A DNA stretch of 64,000 nucleotides from Sphingobacteriales bacterium UTBCD1 (GTDB lineage: Bacteria > Bacteroidota > Bacteroidia > Chitinophagales > Chitinophagaceae), in the NCBI GenBank assembly GCA_002066995.1, contig MWTC01000035.1, forward strand, positions 62,001 to 126,000. Direction: 5' to 3'. Each line of letters begins with the position of its first letter. The stretch's first letter is position 1. Below the pieces are notes generated by a model, which saw only the letters and a program-made list of their open reading frames with translations, was not told the DNA's origin and ran no database searches. Position numbers and translations under genes: made by a program. Below are positions 54,317 through 64,000 of the stretch, piece by piece.

Positions 54317-55358
54317 TATTTTCTTTCTCTTTTAGTATTAAATAGGTTCTTGCCAATAAAAGTCCTTCAATCTGGTATTGGATATATTCATCCAAAGCTC
54401 TTTGTGATTCTTTGGCATGTTTCAGAATTTCAGATGCCTGTCCATAGAGGGCATTTATGTGGGCTTTGCGGATCAGGTAATATCCATCCAGGAAATTCCT
54501 GATGCCGCCACTGATAATGAGTGTGGGGCATTTTACTTTATCGCCCAGTTCAGCGGCAAGCCGGTTGCTCAACTCCACCATTTCTTCAGCTGTCTGACCT
54601 ACATGAACAAAAGGCATCAGGTATTTGCTCTTTAAACTGTTACGCTGAAGTTCCAGTTTTGAAAAATTGGTGCCTCCGTTTGCCGCAAATTCAACAGCAG
54701 CCAGAGGTAATTGAAGCAGCCTCTTCATACTCTGATAACCAAAGCCTTGCCCGACTTCCTTAACAATTAATGGCAAATCAATTTCTTCCAGGAATCTTTC
54801 AATGGTATCAATAGGAGCTTTTTCAATCCTGTCGCCTTCGGGTTGCATCCATTCCTGCAAAGGGTTTACATGAATGATGATCCCGTCTGCTTCCAGCAGT
54901 TCGGCCATTTTAAGAAAGAGATCTGTTTTTTTTGCCTTGATGCTTTTCTCTATCTGAGCGATCCCGAAATTGATGTAATAAGGAACATTTTCTCCCAACA
55001 AGGGTCTAAGCCTGAAATCACGGATCTTTTCTGCGTCTTCCATGGCGATGCGAACCGAGCCGACACCCATACCCAAACCAAACCGGGCAACAGCTTTTGC
55101 CAAACGCATATTTATCTCATTGGTCTTATCGGTTCCGCCGGTCATGCTGGAAATCCAGATCGGGTACTTCAAAGTTTTATTTCCAAGACGTACGGGCCAT
55201 TCTGCATTCAGGTCAGGATGGGCAGCGATCATAGGTTCGTAAAAAAAACGGGCATCAATAGAATTGTTTTGAGATAAAAAGGCCAGCTCGAGATGACTGT
55301 CTTTCCGGGATTCCGTTTCATTCGGAGCCGTTCCGGTATGGATCTTATTTTCGTTCAT
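54306..55358 (-). CDS. fni: Type 2 isopentenyl-diphosphate delta-isomerase
   Basis: 350 residues, FMN-dependent. WISSMTGGTDKTNEINM, MGVGSVR, HVNPLQEWMQPEGDR, IVKEVGQGFG and FAANGGTNFSKLE mark the family. Interconverts IPP and DMAPP. First gene of the mevalonate cluster with a -7 box 67 bp upstream. Confidence 0.95.
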   Translation of the reverse strand: MNENKIHTGTAPNETESRKDSHLELAFLSQNNSIDARFFYEPMIAAHPDLNAEWPVRLGNKTLKYPIWISSMTGGTDKTNEINMRLAKAVARFGLGMGVGSVRIAMEDAEKIRDFRLRPLLGENVPYYINFGIAQIEKSIKAKKTDLFLKMAELLEADGIIIHVNPLQEWMQPEGDRIEKAPIDTIERFLEEIDLPLIVKEVGQGFGYQSMKRLLQLPLAAVEFAANGGTNFSKLELQRNSLKSKYLMPFVHVGQTAEEMVELSNRLAAELGDKVKCPTLIISGGIRNFLDGYYLIRKAHINALYGQASEILKHAKESQRALDEYIQYQIEGLLLARTYLILKEKENNEG

Positions 55359-55425
55359 TCGGTTTTTGAGCCGTAATTTTTTTTAATCATCAGGCTCGAT
55401 TCTATACGGTTATTGGTTTGCAGTG

Positions 55426-55433
55426 CAAAGGTA
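55426..55433 (-). promoter_or_regulatory. -7 box of the mevalonate cluster
   Basis: TACCTTTG on the minus strand (TAnnTTTG), 67 bp before the fni start. No clear TTG at the -33 distance. Confidence 0.45.
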
Positions 55434-55551
55434 AAGCTAATGAAATTAGGTCAGTGGTTTTATAATGAACATGCAATGAATGTGAGTAAATGATCATGCT
55501 GATTTTTGTGTTACACATCCGGTCTCAAATTCTTTTATATTAATATAATTG

Positions 55552-55559
55552 TACCTTTG
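55552..55559 (+). promoter_or_regulatory. -7 box of the nitrobindin-like gene
   Basis: TACCTTTG on the plus strand, 68 bp before the start; the -33 half is weak. Confidence 0.45.
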
Positions 55560-55627
55560 CAGCTCTGCTGAAAACAACAGCTCAATATGATCGGCTCATT
55601 CATTTTTTGTAACACAAATACAATTTT

Positions 55628-56236
55628 ATGGCAGCAAAAAAAATCTTAGGACCCCAGAGATTAGGGCCCCTTACCTGGCTCGTTGGCGAGTGGGAGGGAG
55701 ATACAGGTGTTGATCTTTCTTATCACAACAAAGACGATGAAACTTCTGAAACAAGTTATTTTGAAAAAGCATGGTTCCGCCCGATCCCGACACAGGAAAA
55801 CGGAAAGCAAACACTGGAAGGAGTGACCTACCAGATGAAAGCCTGGCGTCATGGTGAAGAAGCTATGGATCCTTTTCACGACGAAGTAGGTTACCTGCTT
55901 TGGGAAAAAGCCACCGGTCAGATCATGCGTGTAGTAGTGTTTGGCCGCGGCATTGCCATTCTTGCCGGTGGTGATGCCAAAGCAAGAGACAGGAAATTAC
56001 ATTTCAAAGCTACACCCGGTGATCCTTCTTATGGAATTTTGCAAAATAAATACCTGATGCAGCGGGCAGAATTAAAAGGATTTGAAAGTACTTTCATGAT
56101 AAATGCCGATGGTACCTTCAGCTATACATCAGACCTGATACTGAAGCTGGCTGCTACAGGAAAAACGATGCACCACACCGATCGTAATACGCTTCACCTG
56201 GTGAAAAAATATCATCCGGGCATCGAAAACCAATAG
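55628..56236 (+). CDS. Heme-binding beta-barrel (nitrobindin/THAP4-like) protein
   Basis: 202 residues. LGPLTWLVGEWEGDTGVDLS at the N-terminus, then FHDEVGYLLWEKATGQIMRVVVFGRG and the end HHTDRNTLHLVKK fit the FABP-like heme-binding barrel. Related proteins bind ferric heme and react with NO or peroxynitrite. No signal peptide. Heme ligation cannot be confirmed by eye. Confidence 0.8.
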   Translation: MAAKKILGPQRLGPLTWLVGEWEGDTGVDLSYHNKDDETSETSYFEKAWFRPIPTQENGKQTLEGVTYQMKAWRHGEEAMDPFHDEVGYLLWEKATGQIMRVVVFGRGIAILAGGDAKARDRKLHFKATPGDPSYGILQNKYLMQRAELKGFESTFMINADGTFSYTSDLILKLAATGKTMHHTDRNTLHLVKKYHPGIENQ

Positions 56237-56380
56237 ATGATACTATTTTCAAGAAATATGGGTCTGCAGCAATGCGGAACCATATTGTTTTTCATATGGC
56301 GGCCGTGAATGAACCAACAAAGACGGATTTTGTTTTATTGTTGCTGATATTTTTATTTCATTGAATTAAAGAAAAAAGAT

Positions 56381-56947
56381 ATGGATATAAAAAAGTTTTG
56401 GGATAATGCTGTTACCTATGAAGAATATCTGAAAAGAGCAAAGAGATCAGCAGAAATGCCCGGGACCCAGGTGGAAAAGGATTATCATGAGTATTATAAA
56501 TTAGGAGTGCAGCGGATGCAAAGAATGGGCAAGACCTATGTTCCCGATCCGGAACAATTGAAAACCCTGGCTAAGAAAAATTTTAAAGGAAAGATTCTGA
56601 TTATCTCTGAAGCCTGGTGCGGAGATGCCAGCGCTGCCATTCCGGTGATCACCCGGTTTTTTGAAAACAATGAGATCAGAATTACATACAGGGACCAGGA
56701 GCCGTCATTGATCAATGATTTTCTGACCAATGGTTCCAAATCTATTCCGGTGGTTCTTTTCCTGGATGATGATTATAAGGTGATCGCTCATTGGGGGCCC
56801 AGGCCGAAATTCGGACTAAGCCTTTTCATAAAACACAAGAAAGATCCTCAGAATTACAACGATGAGCAATTTCATAATGACATGCAGGTGTATTATGCAA
56901 GGAACAAAGGGATGGACACCATTGAGGAAATTCTGGAGTTATTATGA
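56381..56947 (+). CDS. Thioredoxin-fold protein lacking the second cysteine
   Basis: 188 residues. Thioredoxin fold with the active-site region SEAWCGDASAAIP: the first Cys is present, the second position of CxxC is Ala. SKSIPVVLFLDDDYK carries the cis-Pro loop. Such single-Cys proteins occur widely in Bacteroidota as thioredoxin family proteins; they cannot form the usual disulfide. Role unknown. Confidence 0.85.
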   Translation: MDIKKFWDNAVTYEEYLKRAKRSAEMPGTQVEKDYHEYYKLGVQRMQRMGKTYVPDPEQLKTLAKKNFKGKILIISEAWCGDASAAIPVITRFFENNEIRITYRDQEPSLINDFLTNGSKSIPVVLFLDDDYKVIAHWGPRPKFGLSLFIKHKKDPQNYNDEQFHNDMQVYYARNKGMDTIEEILELL

Positions 56948-57006
56948 GAAAGTAAAAATTCAAAAGCTTTTCCCGTAATAGATCAAAATGACCAGAAATC
57001 AATAAC

Positions 57007-58866
57007 TCACTCCAGGATCACTCTTCTGTCTTTGGGATATTTAACTGAATACCCGATCGAAACTTTTCTTTCTTCACCCGGCGCTAAATTCAGATCCCAG
57101 GTGGCTATTCCGGTGTCGTCATTGATTGCAGCACCCGGAGCTTTAGTGTCGGAAACGCTGATCTCTTTCACTACAGAAACAGGGAATTGATCCTGTATTC
57201 TTATTTGAACGGATTCCCTTTTTGTATTGCGGACAGATATTTCATACTGGCGATTATCTATTCTGTTGTTACCGAGAAAGCGCCTGGTACTGAATTCTTT
57301 TATCAATTTTCTGGTTACCTTGACACCATTGTCTTTTCCGAGTGAAAGTGACAGTGTATCTCCTGTCCCCGAAAGATCCAGGTAAGTTTTTCCCAAATAA
57401 TTTCCTTCAAAATACAGGTTGACTTCTCCTGATTGCAAATTCAGATCCTGCCAGCTCAGTATCTGTGCTGTGAGAAATGATGCGGGATCAGTTTTTGGAG
57501 CAGAAAAATATTGATATCCAGCCGGCACATCAAAACTCCTGATGCCAATGGTGTTTGTCTTTCCATCAGTTTCTATTGTATATTTTTCATCTATTGAGTA
57601 AACAATGGTAGTGGGTTGAAATTGTGTAGTAACATCAACAAGTTGAATTGAACTCTTTTCTTCAGAAAATTTGTTTTTATTTACGGATACTCCGGCGATT
57701 TTCCCTTCAATCTGGTTACCTAAAGCTGTAACTACTACTTCCTGGAGATTCTGGCTTGCCGGTTTTAAAACAATATTTATATAACCGGGTGCAACCGAAA
57801 CTTCCTTGTTCTCAAAGCCGACAGAACTAACCTGAAGTTTACTGCCGACCTGCACATCCGTGATCTTAAAAAATCCATTTGCGTCAGTCATCGTCCCTTT
57901 ATTAGTTCCTTTAATGATCACCGAAGCATAAGATACCGGTTCCCCGTCTTCATTAGTGACTCTTCCACTTACTGTAGTGGGCACCATTGAGCCCCTGGCA
58001 GCAATGGAAGGATCGAAGAATCCGATCTTCCAGGGTTGCAATTCTGTTGGAGTGACATTTTCATTCGGACTCCCGGTGCTCAAAAAAAGTATCACATTTT
58101 TCCAGGTCTCTCCGCTTCTCTGAAAAACATTTGCATTCATTAAAAACTCCAGCGGACTGCTGATGTTTTTTACCCTCACATCATAGGCCGGATACCATCC
58201 TGCATCTTTTATATTGTAAAAGAGATGGAAGGTAATGTTTCCCCCTGCTTTGCTATCTACCAGTGCAGTCACCGTATAATTGATGCTGTCTTTCTTTTTG
58301 CTGAATTCTTTTAGCTGTTCTGACCATGCTTTAAATTCTTTTTCTTTAAGATCAATGTTGTTCTGAATTTCCAATTGTTTTTTATACACTTCAGAAAGCC
58401 TTTGCCGGTGAAGATCAAGCGCTTCTTTCAGTTCAGCGGTTTTCACTCCCGAATCACCACCGATCGCTTCATTTTTTATCAGCATATTTTCTTCGCTCTT
58501 ATACACATCCAGCATCTTTTTCTGAAGATCAATCTGTGATTTCAGGGAGCTAACGGTATCTATGAACTTTTTTTGTTCTTCATCCATCTTTCTGGCAGAA
58601 GTAAAGTCACGTGAGGCCTGAACCGATAATAATGTGATGTTTTCATTGGAAGAAAGCTGGACACTTTGCTGGTCCAACTGATTACTTAATCCGGAAAAAT
58701 TTACCTGGGTGCGTCCGGGAGAAAGATTTACACTGGAAACTCTTTCTATCCGGGCGCCGGAACTAAAAACGGTTACATTTTTTATTTCTGAAACAGCATC
58801 AACTTTTTTTACCTGCGCATTTAAAATGGCCGGAATTAATAATGTCAGAATTATAAAATATTTCAT
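57007..58866 (-). CDS. DUF4139 (MuiA-like) protein with inserted carboxypeptidase-like domain
   Basis: 619 residues from ATG 58866 (a TTG four codons upstream is less likely). Signal peptide ending LNA|QVK. Residues ~30-110: DUF4140-like start (VTVFSSGARIERV); ~85-175: coiled coil; ~195 to end: DUF4139 barrel, ending VSIGYSVKYPKDRRVIL. At about 305-375 a carboxypeptidase-regulatory-like domain is inserted (VSGRVTNEDGEPVSYASVIIKG), followed by a TonB-plug-like stretch (LQEVVVTALG) as in SusC proteins. Function unknown; probably exported. Confidence 0.85.
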   Translation of the reverse strand: MKYFIILTLLIPAILNAQVKKVDAVSEIKNVTVFSSGARIERVSSVNLSPGRTQVNFSGLSNQLDQQSVQLSSNENITLLSVQASRDFTSARKMDEEQKKFIDTVSSLKSQIDLQKKMLDVYKSEENMLIKNEAIGGDSGVKTAELKEALDLHRQRLSEVYKKQLEIQNNIDLKEKEFKAWSEQLKEFSKKKDSINYTVTALVDSKAGGNITFHLFYNIKDAGWYPAYDVRVKNISSPLEFLMNANVFQRSGETWKNVILFLSTGSPNENVTPTELQPWKIGFFDPSIAARGSMVPTTVSGRVTNEDGEPVSYASVIIKGTNKGTMTDANGFFKITDVQVGSKLQVSSVGFENKEVSVAPGYINIVLKPASQNLQEVVVTALGNQIEGKIAGVSVNKNKFSEEKSSIQLVDVTTQFQPTTIVYSIDEKYTIETDGKTNTIGIRSFDVPAGYQYFSAPKTDPASFLTAQILSWQDLNLQSGEVNLYFEGNYLGKTYLDLSGTGDTLSLSLGKDNGVKVTRKLIKEFSTRRFLGNNRIDNRQYEISVRNTKRESVQIRIQDQFPVSVVKEISVSDTKAPGAAINDDTGIATWDLNLAPGEERKVSIGYSVKYPKDRRVILE

Positions 58867-59027
58867 GGGCAATGGCAAAGGTTAATAATGCACTACTAAT
58901 TTAAAGAATAAATCCGGTCAAACTTGAAAACCTGAATGGAATTAATGAAATTACTTCGAATTAAGATTTTGATGATTATTTGCACTGCCTCTTCTATCCA
59001 TAATAATAATGCTGTGTGTTCCAATAT

Positions 59028-61331
59028 CTAAAACATTTCTGCCAATACCTCATCCAGGTTCTGAACAAATTCATCCGCATTTTCTTTGCAGAAAACGACA
59101 GGGGGTTTTATTTTCAAAACATTATGAAGAGGGCCGTCGGTACTCAGAAGGATTCCCCGCTCTTTCATTTTCTCCACCACGATATCAATTTCGGAAACAG
59201 CAGGTTCTTTGGTGTCCCGGTCTTTGACCATTTCCACACCGATGAATAGTCCATGCCCTCTCACATCGCCGATCACCGGGTATTTGGTCATTAAAATTTT
59301 CAGCCTTTCCATAAAATAATTTCCCGTTTCCAAAGCTTTCTGCTGAAGCTTTTCTTCCCGTATAACATTCAGAACCGATAAGCCTGTGGCCATCGAAACA
59401 GGATTGCCTCCGAATGTGTTGAAATATTCAAGTCCGTTATTAAAAGCTTCAGCGATTGCTTCAGTGACCACAACAGCTGCCAGCGGATGACCGTTGCCTA
59501 TCGGTTTACCCATCACCACAATATCAGGTTCCACATTCTGTAATTCAAATCCCCAGAATTTTTCACCAACCCGGCCAAAGCCCACCTGCACTTCATCGGC
59601 AATGCAAACTCCGCCATACCGCCGCACATATTCATAAACTTTTTCCAGGTAATGTTCAGGCAAAGGAATTTGTCCGCCCACGCCTAAAAGTGTTTCGCAG
59701 ATAAATGCTGCGGCAGGAGTTTTCTTTTCTTGCAATTGTTTTAAAATTTCCAATACATACACTGCATATTTTTCTCCGGCATCTTTGTCATTATAACGGT
59801 ATTTCCCTCTGTACAGGTCAGGTGATACGGCTTTATGTATGTAAGGCTTTTGCCCGCTGCCGCCTTTGCTGTCAAATTTATAAGGACTCATTTCGATAGC
59901 CAAAGTGGATGTGCCGTGATAGGCATGATCCAATACAATGATATCATTCCTCTGAGTGAAATGCCGTGCCATGCGAATGGCAAGGTCATTGGCCTCACTC
60001 CCCGAGTTGACAAAATAACAAACCTTGAGGCGGGAGGGTAGGACAGAGGTAAGTTCTTTTGCATAATCCATCATGAGATCGCTCAGGTACCTTGTGTTGG
60101 TATTCAGTGTGGCAATTTGTTTTTGCATGGCCCGCACCACCACCGGATGACAATGTCCCACATGGCTCACGTTATTCACACAATCCAGGTATGTATTTCC
60201 CTTGTCATCGTATAAATATTGCAATGCTCCTCTGATGATCCTGAGAGGCTCCTTATAACTGATACTGAGATTCCGCCCTATAAACTTTTTTCTCTCTTCC
60301 AGTAACAACGAATGATCATCAGCATTGTTGATAACACTGTTATGGCCGCAGGCCCTTCTGAACAGGTCACTAGCTTTCAAAGGATTGATGCGGATCCATT
60401 TTTCAAGCAGCTGCCATGCTGCTTTTTCTGTCAGGAAATGATGCTCATTGCTGCTTCCCAATGAAGTATTGTATGCCGAGCGGGTCACGCTGATGCAAAG
60501 CCTGGCCGCAATGAGATAATAAAGAATGTCAACCTCTTTTTCCTCTAAAGGATATTCCTTGTAATAGCCCTTCACGATCTCTGCAGCGCTTTTCAGCGGC
60601 TCTTCTTCGTACAGTATGGTATAGGCGCAGGCAATGGCCAGGTTGTTGATCAATGCAGTGAACACCGAATCACCGAAGTCTATCAGCCCGGTTATCTCAT
60701 CGCCTTTCAGAAGAATGTTATAGTCGTTTGCATCGCTGTGTATGCACGCATGCCGGAGTGAAGAAAGCAACGGCTGCACTTCCGTTTCAAACTGAAGTAA
60801 AAAATAACCGGCGATCCTCCTCTTTGACGGATCCGTTATGAACTTCAGTTTATCAAATGCATCCGCCGCTTTGCTGATATCCCAGTACAAATCCCTGTGA
60901 AGGGCCGGGTGAGAGAAATTTTTCAGAGACCTGTCCATACGGCCCAAAAAATTGCCCAGGCTTTCAAAAGCAGCAGGGCTGTGTTTTTCTGATTCGTACC
61001 AAAACTTTCCTTCCTGGAAACTGAGCAGCCTGATAAAATATTTTTTATTGTTCCTGTGGACTAGTGTCAGACCCGATCCTTCCCTGTTCTTTAATACTTT
61101 TTGAAAATTGCCGGACATTTCCGTTCCTGACAAATAGTTCATCATTTCCATCTGAGCCTTTATGCTTTCAAGGCCCTGTTCTTCACTACCGGCTTTAAGG
61201 ATATATTTCTTTCCGGAATCTTCTTTGAGCAAATAATTTTCTTCATCAAAGCCGCTCAATTCTGAAACATGAACATTCAACCCGTAAGATTCTTTTGCGA
61301 TTTCCTTTATCTCGTTTATTGAAAATGTCAT
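59028..61331 (-). CDS. Fused aminoglycoside-phosphotransferase-like kinase and class III aminotransferase/phospho-lyase
   Basis: 767 residues. Residues 1-330 are an APH-type kinase with catalytic HSDANDYN and metal DFGD (GLIDFGDSV). Residues ~345-767 are a class III PLP enzyme: [36 protein letters not shown] and the PLP Lys in [15 protein letters not shown]. Fusions of these two families are known and led to the recognition of hydroxylysine kinase with phosphohydroxylysine phospho-lyase, and of the ethanolamine-phosphate lyase. A two-step route (phosphorylate an amino alcohol, then eliminate phosphate and ammonia) is the best hypothesis. Substrate unproven. Confidence 0.85.
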   Translation of the reverse strand: MTFSINEIKEIAKESYGLNVHVSELSGFDEENYLLKEDSGKKYILKAGSEEQGLESIKAQMEMMNYLSGTEMSGNFQKVLKNREGSGLTLVHRNNKKYFIRLLSFQEGKFWYESEKHSPAAFESLGNFLGRMDRSLKNFSHPALHRDLYWDISKAADAFDKLKFITDPSKRRIAGYFLLQFETEVQPLLSSLRHACIHSDANDYNILLKGDEITGLIDFGDSVFTALINNLAIACAYTILYEEEPLKSAAEIVKGYYKEYPLEEKEVDILYYLIAARLCISVTRSAYNTSLGSSNEHHFLTEKAAWQLLEKWIRINPLKASDLFRRACGHNSVINNADDHSLLLEERKKFIGRNLSISYKEPLRIIRGALQYLYDDKGNTYLDCVNNVSHVGHCHPVVVRAMQKQIATLNTNTRYLSDLMMDYAKELTSVLPSRLKVCYFVNSGSEANDLAIRMARHFTQRNDIIVLDHAYHGTSTLAIEMSPYKFDSKGGSGQKPYIHKAVSPDLYRGKYRYNDKDAGEKYAVYVLEILKQLQEKKTPAAAFICETLLGVGGQIPLPEHYLEKVYEYVRRYGGVCIADEVQVGFGRVGEKFWGFELQNVEPDIVVMGKPIGNGHPLAAVVVTEAIAEAFNNGLEYFNTFGGNPVSMATGLSVLNVIREEKLQQKALETGNYFMERLKILMTKYPVIGDVRGHGLFIGVEMVKDRDTKEPAVSEIDIVVEKMKERGILLSTDGPLHNVLKIKPPVVFCKENADEFVQNLDEVLAEMF

Positions 61332-61551
61332 TTGATGATTATCATTTACAAGTTAAATCAACTCTTCATCTCTTTGCACTTTCCACAATATTTTCTCCTG
61401 CTAAGATTGGCCTAAGTGTGAAAGAAAAAGAATAATTTTTGTAAGGCAACTGGTATTCGGAATGAGGCTTTGCTCCCGGAACATTATCTATTCCGGACTG
61501 CTTTGGATTTTCTTTGTTACATTCCTTTCAATCAGCAGCATTACTTCCATT

Positions 61552-64000
61552 TCACTCGCCATACAGACAATTAAACAAGACTTTGAATGTTCCTGTGGTT
61601 TGTCCTCTCCACTGCGGGCTGAAGCCAAACAAAATAATGTCGCCTTTTCCGTATTCCGCTTTCAACGCCGCCGCCCGGCCTCTCAGATAATTTTCACCTT
61701 TCAGGTATCCGGATAATAAAATATTTCCTTCCTGCGGATAAGAGGCAAGAACGGATCCTTTGAAACCTTCATTGGTTTTGAAAACAGCGCTGCTGTTGAA
61801 AAAGATATTTGCTTTATCCGGCATGCCGCTCATGATCCTTTCATTTTTATTGGTTACAGCTTCCAGTATGGAGCCGCCTACAAAAAAATCTTTATTGCTC
61901 AGTCTTCTCACCACATTTTCCACCGGCAGTTTGAATTGATTGATGGCAAATTCCGAACTCTCGTTCAGGCAAACAAGCCTGCCACCGTTCTCAACAAAAC
62001 TCTTTAATGCTTCGACGCCTTCATTGCCTATGCCTCCCGCATAAGGTTCGGGCATCATTTCGGAAGAGAAACCGTCTATGATCGTATTCCTTCCACCTCG
62101 GAAAAAGCCCTGGCCTATGGAAGGAAAGACAATGACATCATAATTCTTATTCAGGTCGCCGGCTTTCATCTCAGCATTGCGGATCCTTTTATAATTGAAT
62201 TCATTTTCATCGAAGATCCACAGGGTCCAGCCTTCATCCATACTTGCATTCCATGGAGCGTAGATCCCGATGCGGAGCTGTTTGATATCCTTGCCGGATG
62301 CTTTGATCCATCTTGCCTGCAACGAGAGTTCAGTTGCCCATTTCTGAAGCAGGTCTTTTTTAATTTTTGAAACAACATAGTATCCGCCTTGCCCGCCATC
62401 AAAACCCTGGTTGACATAACTTACTTTTCCTCCGCCGGAAAGTGCCCTGTTCATTAAGACATAAGAATTATTTTCTGAAGGATTCAATGCAAGGGCAGAT
62501 CCTTTTCCGGTGATGTTTGACTGCGGAGCAGGAATGCCTGCTGCCACAGCATTGGTCAGAAGGCTTATTTTTTTTGAACTCTCCCAGGCTAAAGGTTCGC
62601 CTTTTACCGGCACAAGAGTTTGTGTAAACTCATTGGATAATGGTTTTTCAATTCTGTCCACATGCACATTCATATAATAAGGCACGGTCCATCCGGCAAC
62701 ATCGTACGGTTGCTCTAAGGGGCCACCGGGATATTCTTCTATCTCAGGATATTTTTGAATGCCCAGCATTTCCTCAATAAGCCCTGCAAATTCCTGGTTG
62801 GTGGGAATGACCCAGGTGCCTGCCGGATAGGTTTTATCTCCAACGGATGCATCCGATTTCAATGTTGAAATTTTTATTCCCAGGTAAGCAAGACGTCTCA
62901 ACATCTTCACTGCTTCCATGGGATCCCGTTGTTCTTTTGGAATGATGTATGCATAAGAATTATGTTCTTTCCCAAAAGAATCAATAGCTTCTTTGCCTGC
63001 CTTGTAGCGGTTGTACAGAATATCTTTCCTGTTGCCTGCTGCAAACTTGAGCAATCCGTAGTCGGCGCCCACCATGTAATCCACCTGGTCTCTTAATCTC
63101 CACCATCCGCCTCTCCAGGGGCTGGCATAAAGAGTGCGTGGACGGAATGTCTGAATTTTTTTCAGGACGGAATCGGGAGAAACATAATACGGTTCTGCAT
63201 AGCCGCCTCCATTTGCTTCGGTCCAGTAAGCAACGATGTTGTGATACATCTCCATGTAATCATTGTAACCCAGGTAATAGGAATCGAAGCCGTCACCCAT
63301 GTGAGTGGCGCCGCGAAGGCCGCGGGTGTCCAGTTCCATAGCCATTTGCATTCCGAGAGTGTTCATTTCACGAAGCATACGCTCGGGTGTGTGCACACCT
63401 ACAGGCGGAGCAAAAGGAGGAAACCAGATACGGTTAAAGTCACTGTAATTGGAACTGGTCCCGTTCTGGTGATGCACATGAAGTATTTCCGGCTCCCAAT
63501 ATCTCCAGCTGTTTGCCAGCACTCTCGATTCCTGCATGTTCAGCATGAATCCGTCACGGTTGTTATCGTGTCCGACGTATTTCTGATACAACTCGTGCAG
63601 CGGAGCATTCTTATATTTTGTGCCTTTGATCTCTTTGTACCAGTTCACCACTATATCCTGTCCATCGGGATTGATGGTAGGCCACAGGATAAGAATAGTT
63701 TTGCTGAACAGCTCACGAAAACTTTTTTCATCTTTTGAAACAAGCTCATAAGCTAATTGTATGGTATGCTGTGAACCGGCAATTTCATTGGCGTGCAAAC
63801 CGCCGTTGATATCCACAAAAACAGGTTGGTCTTCAATGATCCTTTTCATTTCCTGTTCGCTCAGTTCTTCAGGATGGGCAAGACGCTGGTTCGCCTGCCT
63901 GAATTGTTCCAGTTGTGCAAGGTTCTCAGGGGTGGAGATGACACTGTAATACCAGGGCCGGTCATAGCTGGTATATCCTGCCTGCATTATTTTTATCCTA
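61552..64000 (-). CDS. M14-family zinc carboxypeptidase, 5' end outside window
   Basis: At least 816 residues; the frame is open to the last base, so the N-terminus (signal peptide, start of the catalytic domain) is missing. Zinc ligands His/Glu in GGLHANEIAGS and a later His in ILHVHHQNG; LWPTINPDGQD and YVGHDNNRDGFMLN are M14 hallmarks. The C-terminal ~350 residues form an extra domain seen in large exported Bacteroidota M14 proteins (VIVFPSIGQG, FVENGGRLVCLNESS, ILFGFSPQWRGQT), similar to a glutamine-amidotransferase-like fold. Likely an exported carboxypeptidase. Confidence 0.9.
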   Translation of the reverse strand, partial: RIKIMQAGYTSYDRPWYYSVISTPENLAQLEQFRQANQRLAHPEELSEQEMKRIIEDQPVFVDINGGLHANEIAGSQHTIQLAYELVSKDEKSFRELFSKTILILWPTINPDGQDIVVNWYKEIKGTKYKNAPLHELYQKYVGHDNNRDGFMLNMQESRVLANSWRYWEPEILHVHHQNGTSSNYSDFNRIWFPPFAPPVGVHTPERMLREMNTLGMQMAMELDTRGLRGATHMGDGFDSYYLGYNDYMEMYHNIVAYWTEANGGGYAEPYYVSPDSVLKKIQTFRPRTLYASPWRGGWWRLRDQVDYMVGADYGLLKFAAGNRKDILYNRYKAGKEAIDSFGKEHNSYAYIIPKEQRDPMEAVKMLRRLAYLGIKISTLKSDASVGDKTYPAGTWVIPTNQEFAGLIEEMLGIQKYPEIEEYPGGPLEQPYDVAGWTVPYYMNVHVDRIEKPLSNEFTQTLVPVKGEPLAWESSKKISLLTNAVAAGIPAPQSNITGKGSALALNPSENNSYVLMNRALSGGGKVSYVNQGFDGGQGGYYVVSKIKKDLLQKWATELSLQARWIKASGKDIKQLRIGIYAPWNASMDEGWTLWIFDENEFNYKRIRNAEMKAGDLNKNYDVIVFPSIGQGFFRGGRNTIIDGFSSEMMPEPYAGGIGNEGVEALKSFVENGGRLVCLNESSEFAINQFKLPVENVVRRLSNKDFFVGGSILEAVTNKNERIMSGMPDKANIFFNSSAVFKTNEGFKGSVLASYPQEGNILLSGYLKGENYLRGRAAALKAEYGKGDIILFGFSPQWRGQTTGTFKVLFNCLYGE

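Overview
The window looks like chromosomal DNA of a Bacteroidota species, most likely in or near Chitinophagaceae/Chitinophagales. This placement is inferred from gene content; no marker gene was compared. The signs are: a TonB-dependent receptor with a carboxypeptidase-like N-terminal domain, type IX secretion C-terminal tails, TAnnTTTG promoter boxes, the rpmB-rpmG-DUF4295-ftsY-rimO gene order, signal peptides that nearly all cleave before Gln, and a SWIB-domain DNA-binding protein.

Layout. 1-7.6 kb holds envelope genes: a TPR protein cut by the window edge, an outer-membrane barrel, a membrane-anchored HU-like protein, a methyltransferase, a glutaminyl cyclase lipoprotein, a secreted M43 protease and another barrel. 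7.7-15.1 kb is housekeeping: lpdA, ribosomal proteins L28 and L33, DUF4295, ftsY, rimO, SWIB. Between rimO and the SWIB gene lies an M1 peptidase gene broken by five in-frame stops and no frameshift. 15.3-24.4 kb holds secreted and outer-membrane proteins (a tandem C-type-lectin-like protein, a TonB receptor with a small partner) and a DapA-family lyase. 24.5-31.9 kb is a minus-strand run: a dihydroorotase homologue lacking metal ligands, DUF4199, two glycosyltransferases, a MazE/MazF pair with a frameshifted toxin, then hddA, gmhA and an hddC-gmhB fusion. The last three would make GDP-D-glycero-alpha-D-manno-heptose. 32.0-32.4 kb carries two proline tRNAs and two tRNA-derived remnants. 33.8-37.6 kb is a plus-strand stress/redox group (OsmC, two AhpD-like proteins, hemerythrin, SDR). 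37.6-47.4 kb is mixed metabolism and DNA repair (DUF488, SMUG2-like glycosylase, FMN glutamate-synthase-like protein, arylamine N-acetyltransferase, aconitase, D-serine ammonia-lyase).

47.46-48.76 kb is a gene-free array of six copies of a structured repeat. All copies share one 3' end, while their 5' ends are cut at different points. This is the least explained and most interesting signal in the window. 48.8-55.4 kb contains a transglutaminase-like protein, a ribosome hibernation factor and a minus-strand mevalonate cluster (fni, HMG-CoA reductase, GYDIA GHMP kinase, mvaD, mevalonate kinase). 55.6-64 kb has a nitrobindin-like protein, a thioredoxin-like protein, a DUF4139 protein with an inserted domain, a kinase-aminotransferase fusion and an M14 carboxypeptidase cut by the right edge.

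How it fits together. The glutaminyl cyclase probably acts on the mature N-termini of the many exported proteins that begin with Gln. The heptose genes and glycosyltransferases point to surface glycan synthesis. The mevalonate genes supply isoprenoid precursors; HMG-CoA synthase is not in the window. All assignments are by reading sequence and motifs; no database search was run.
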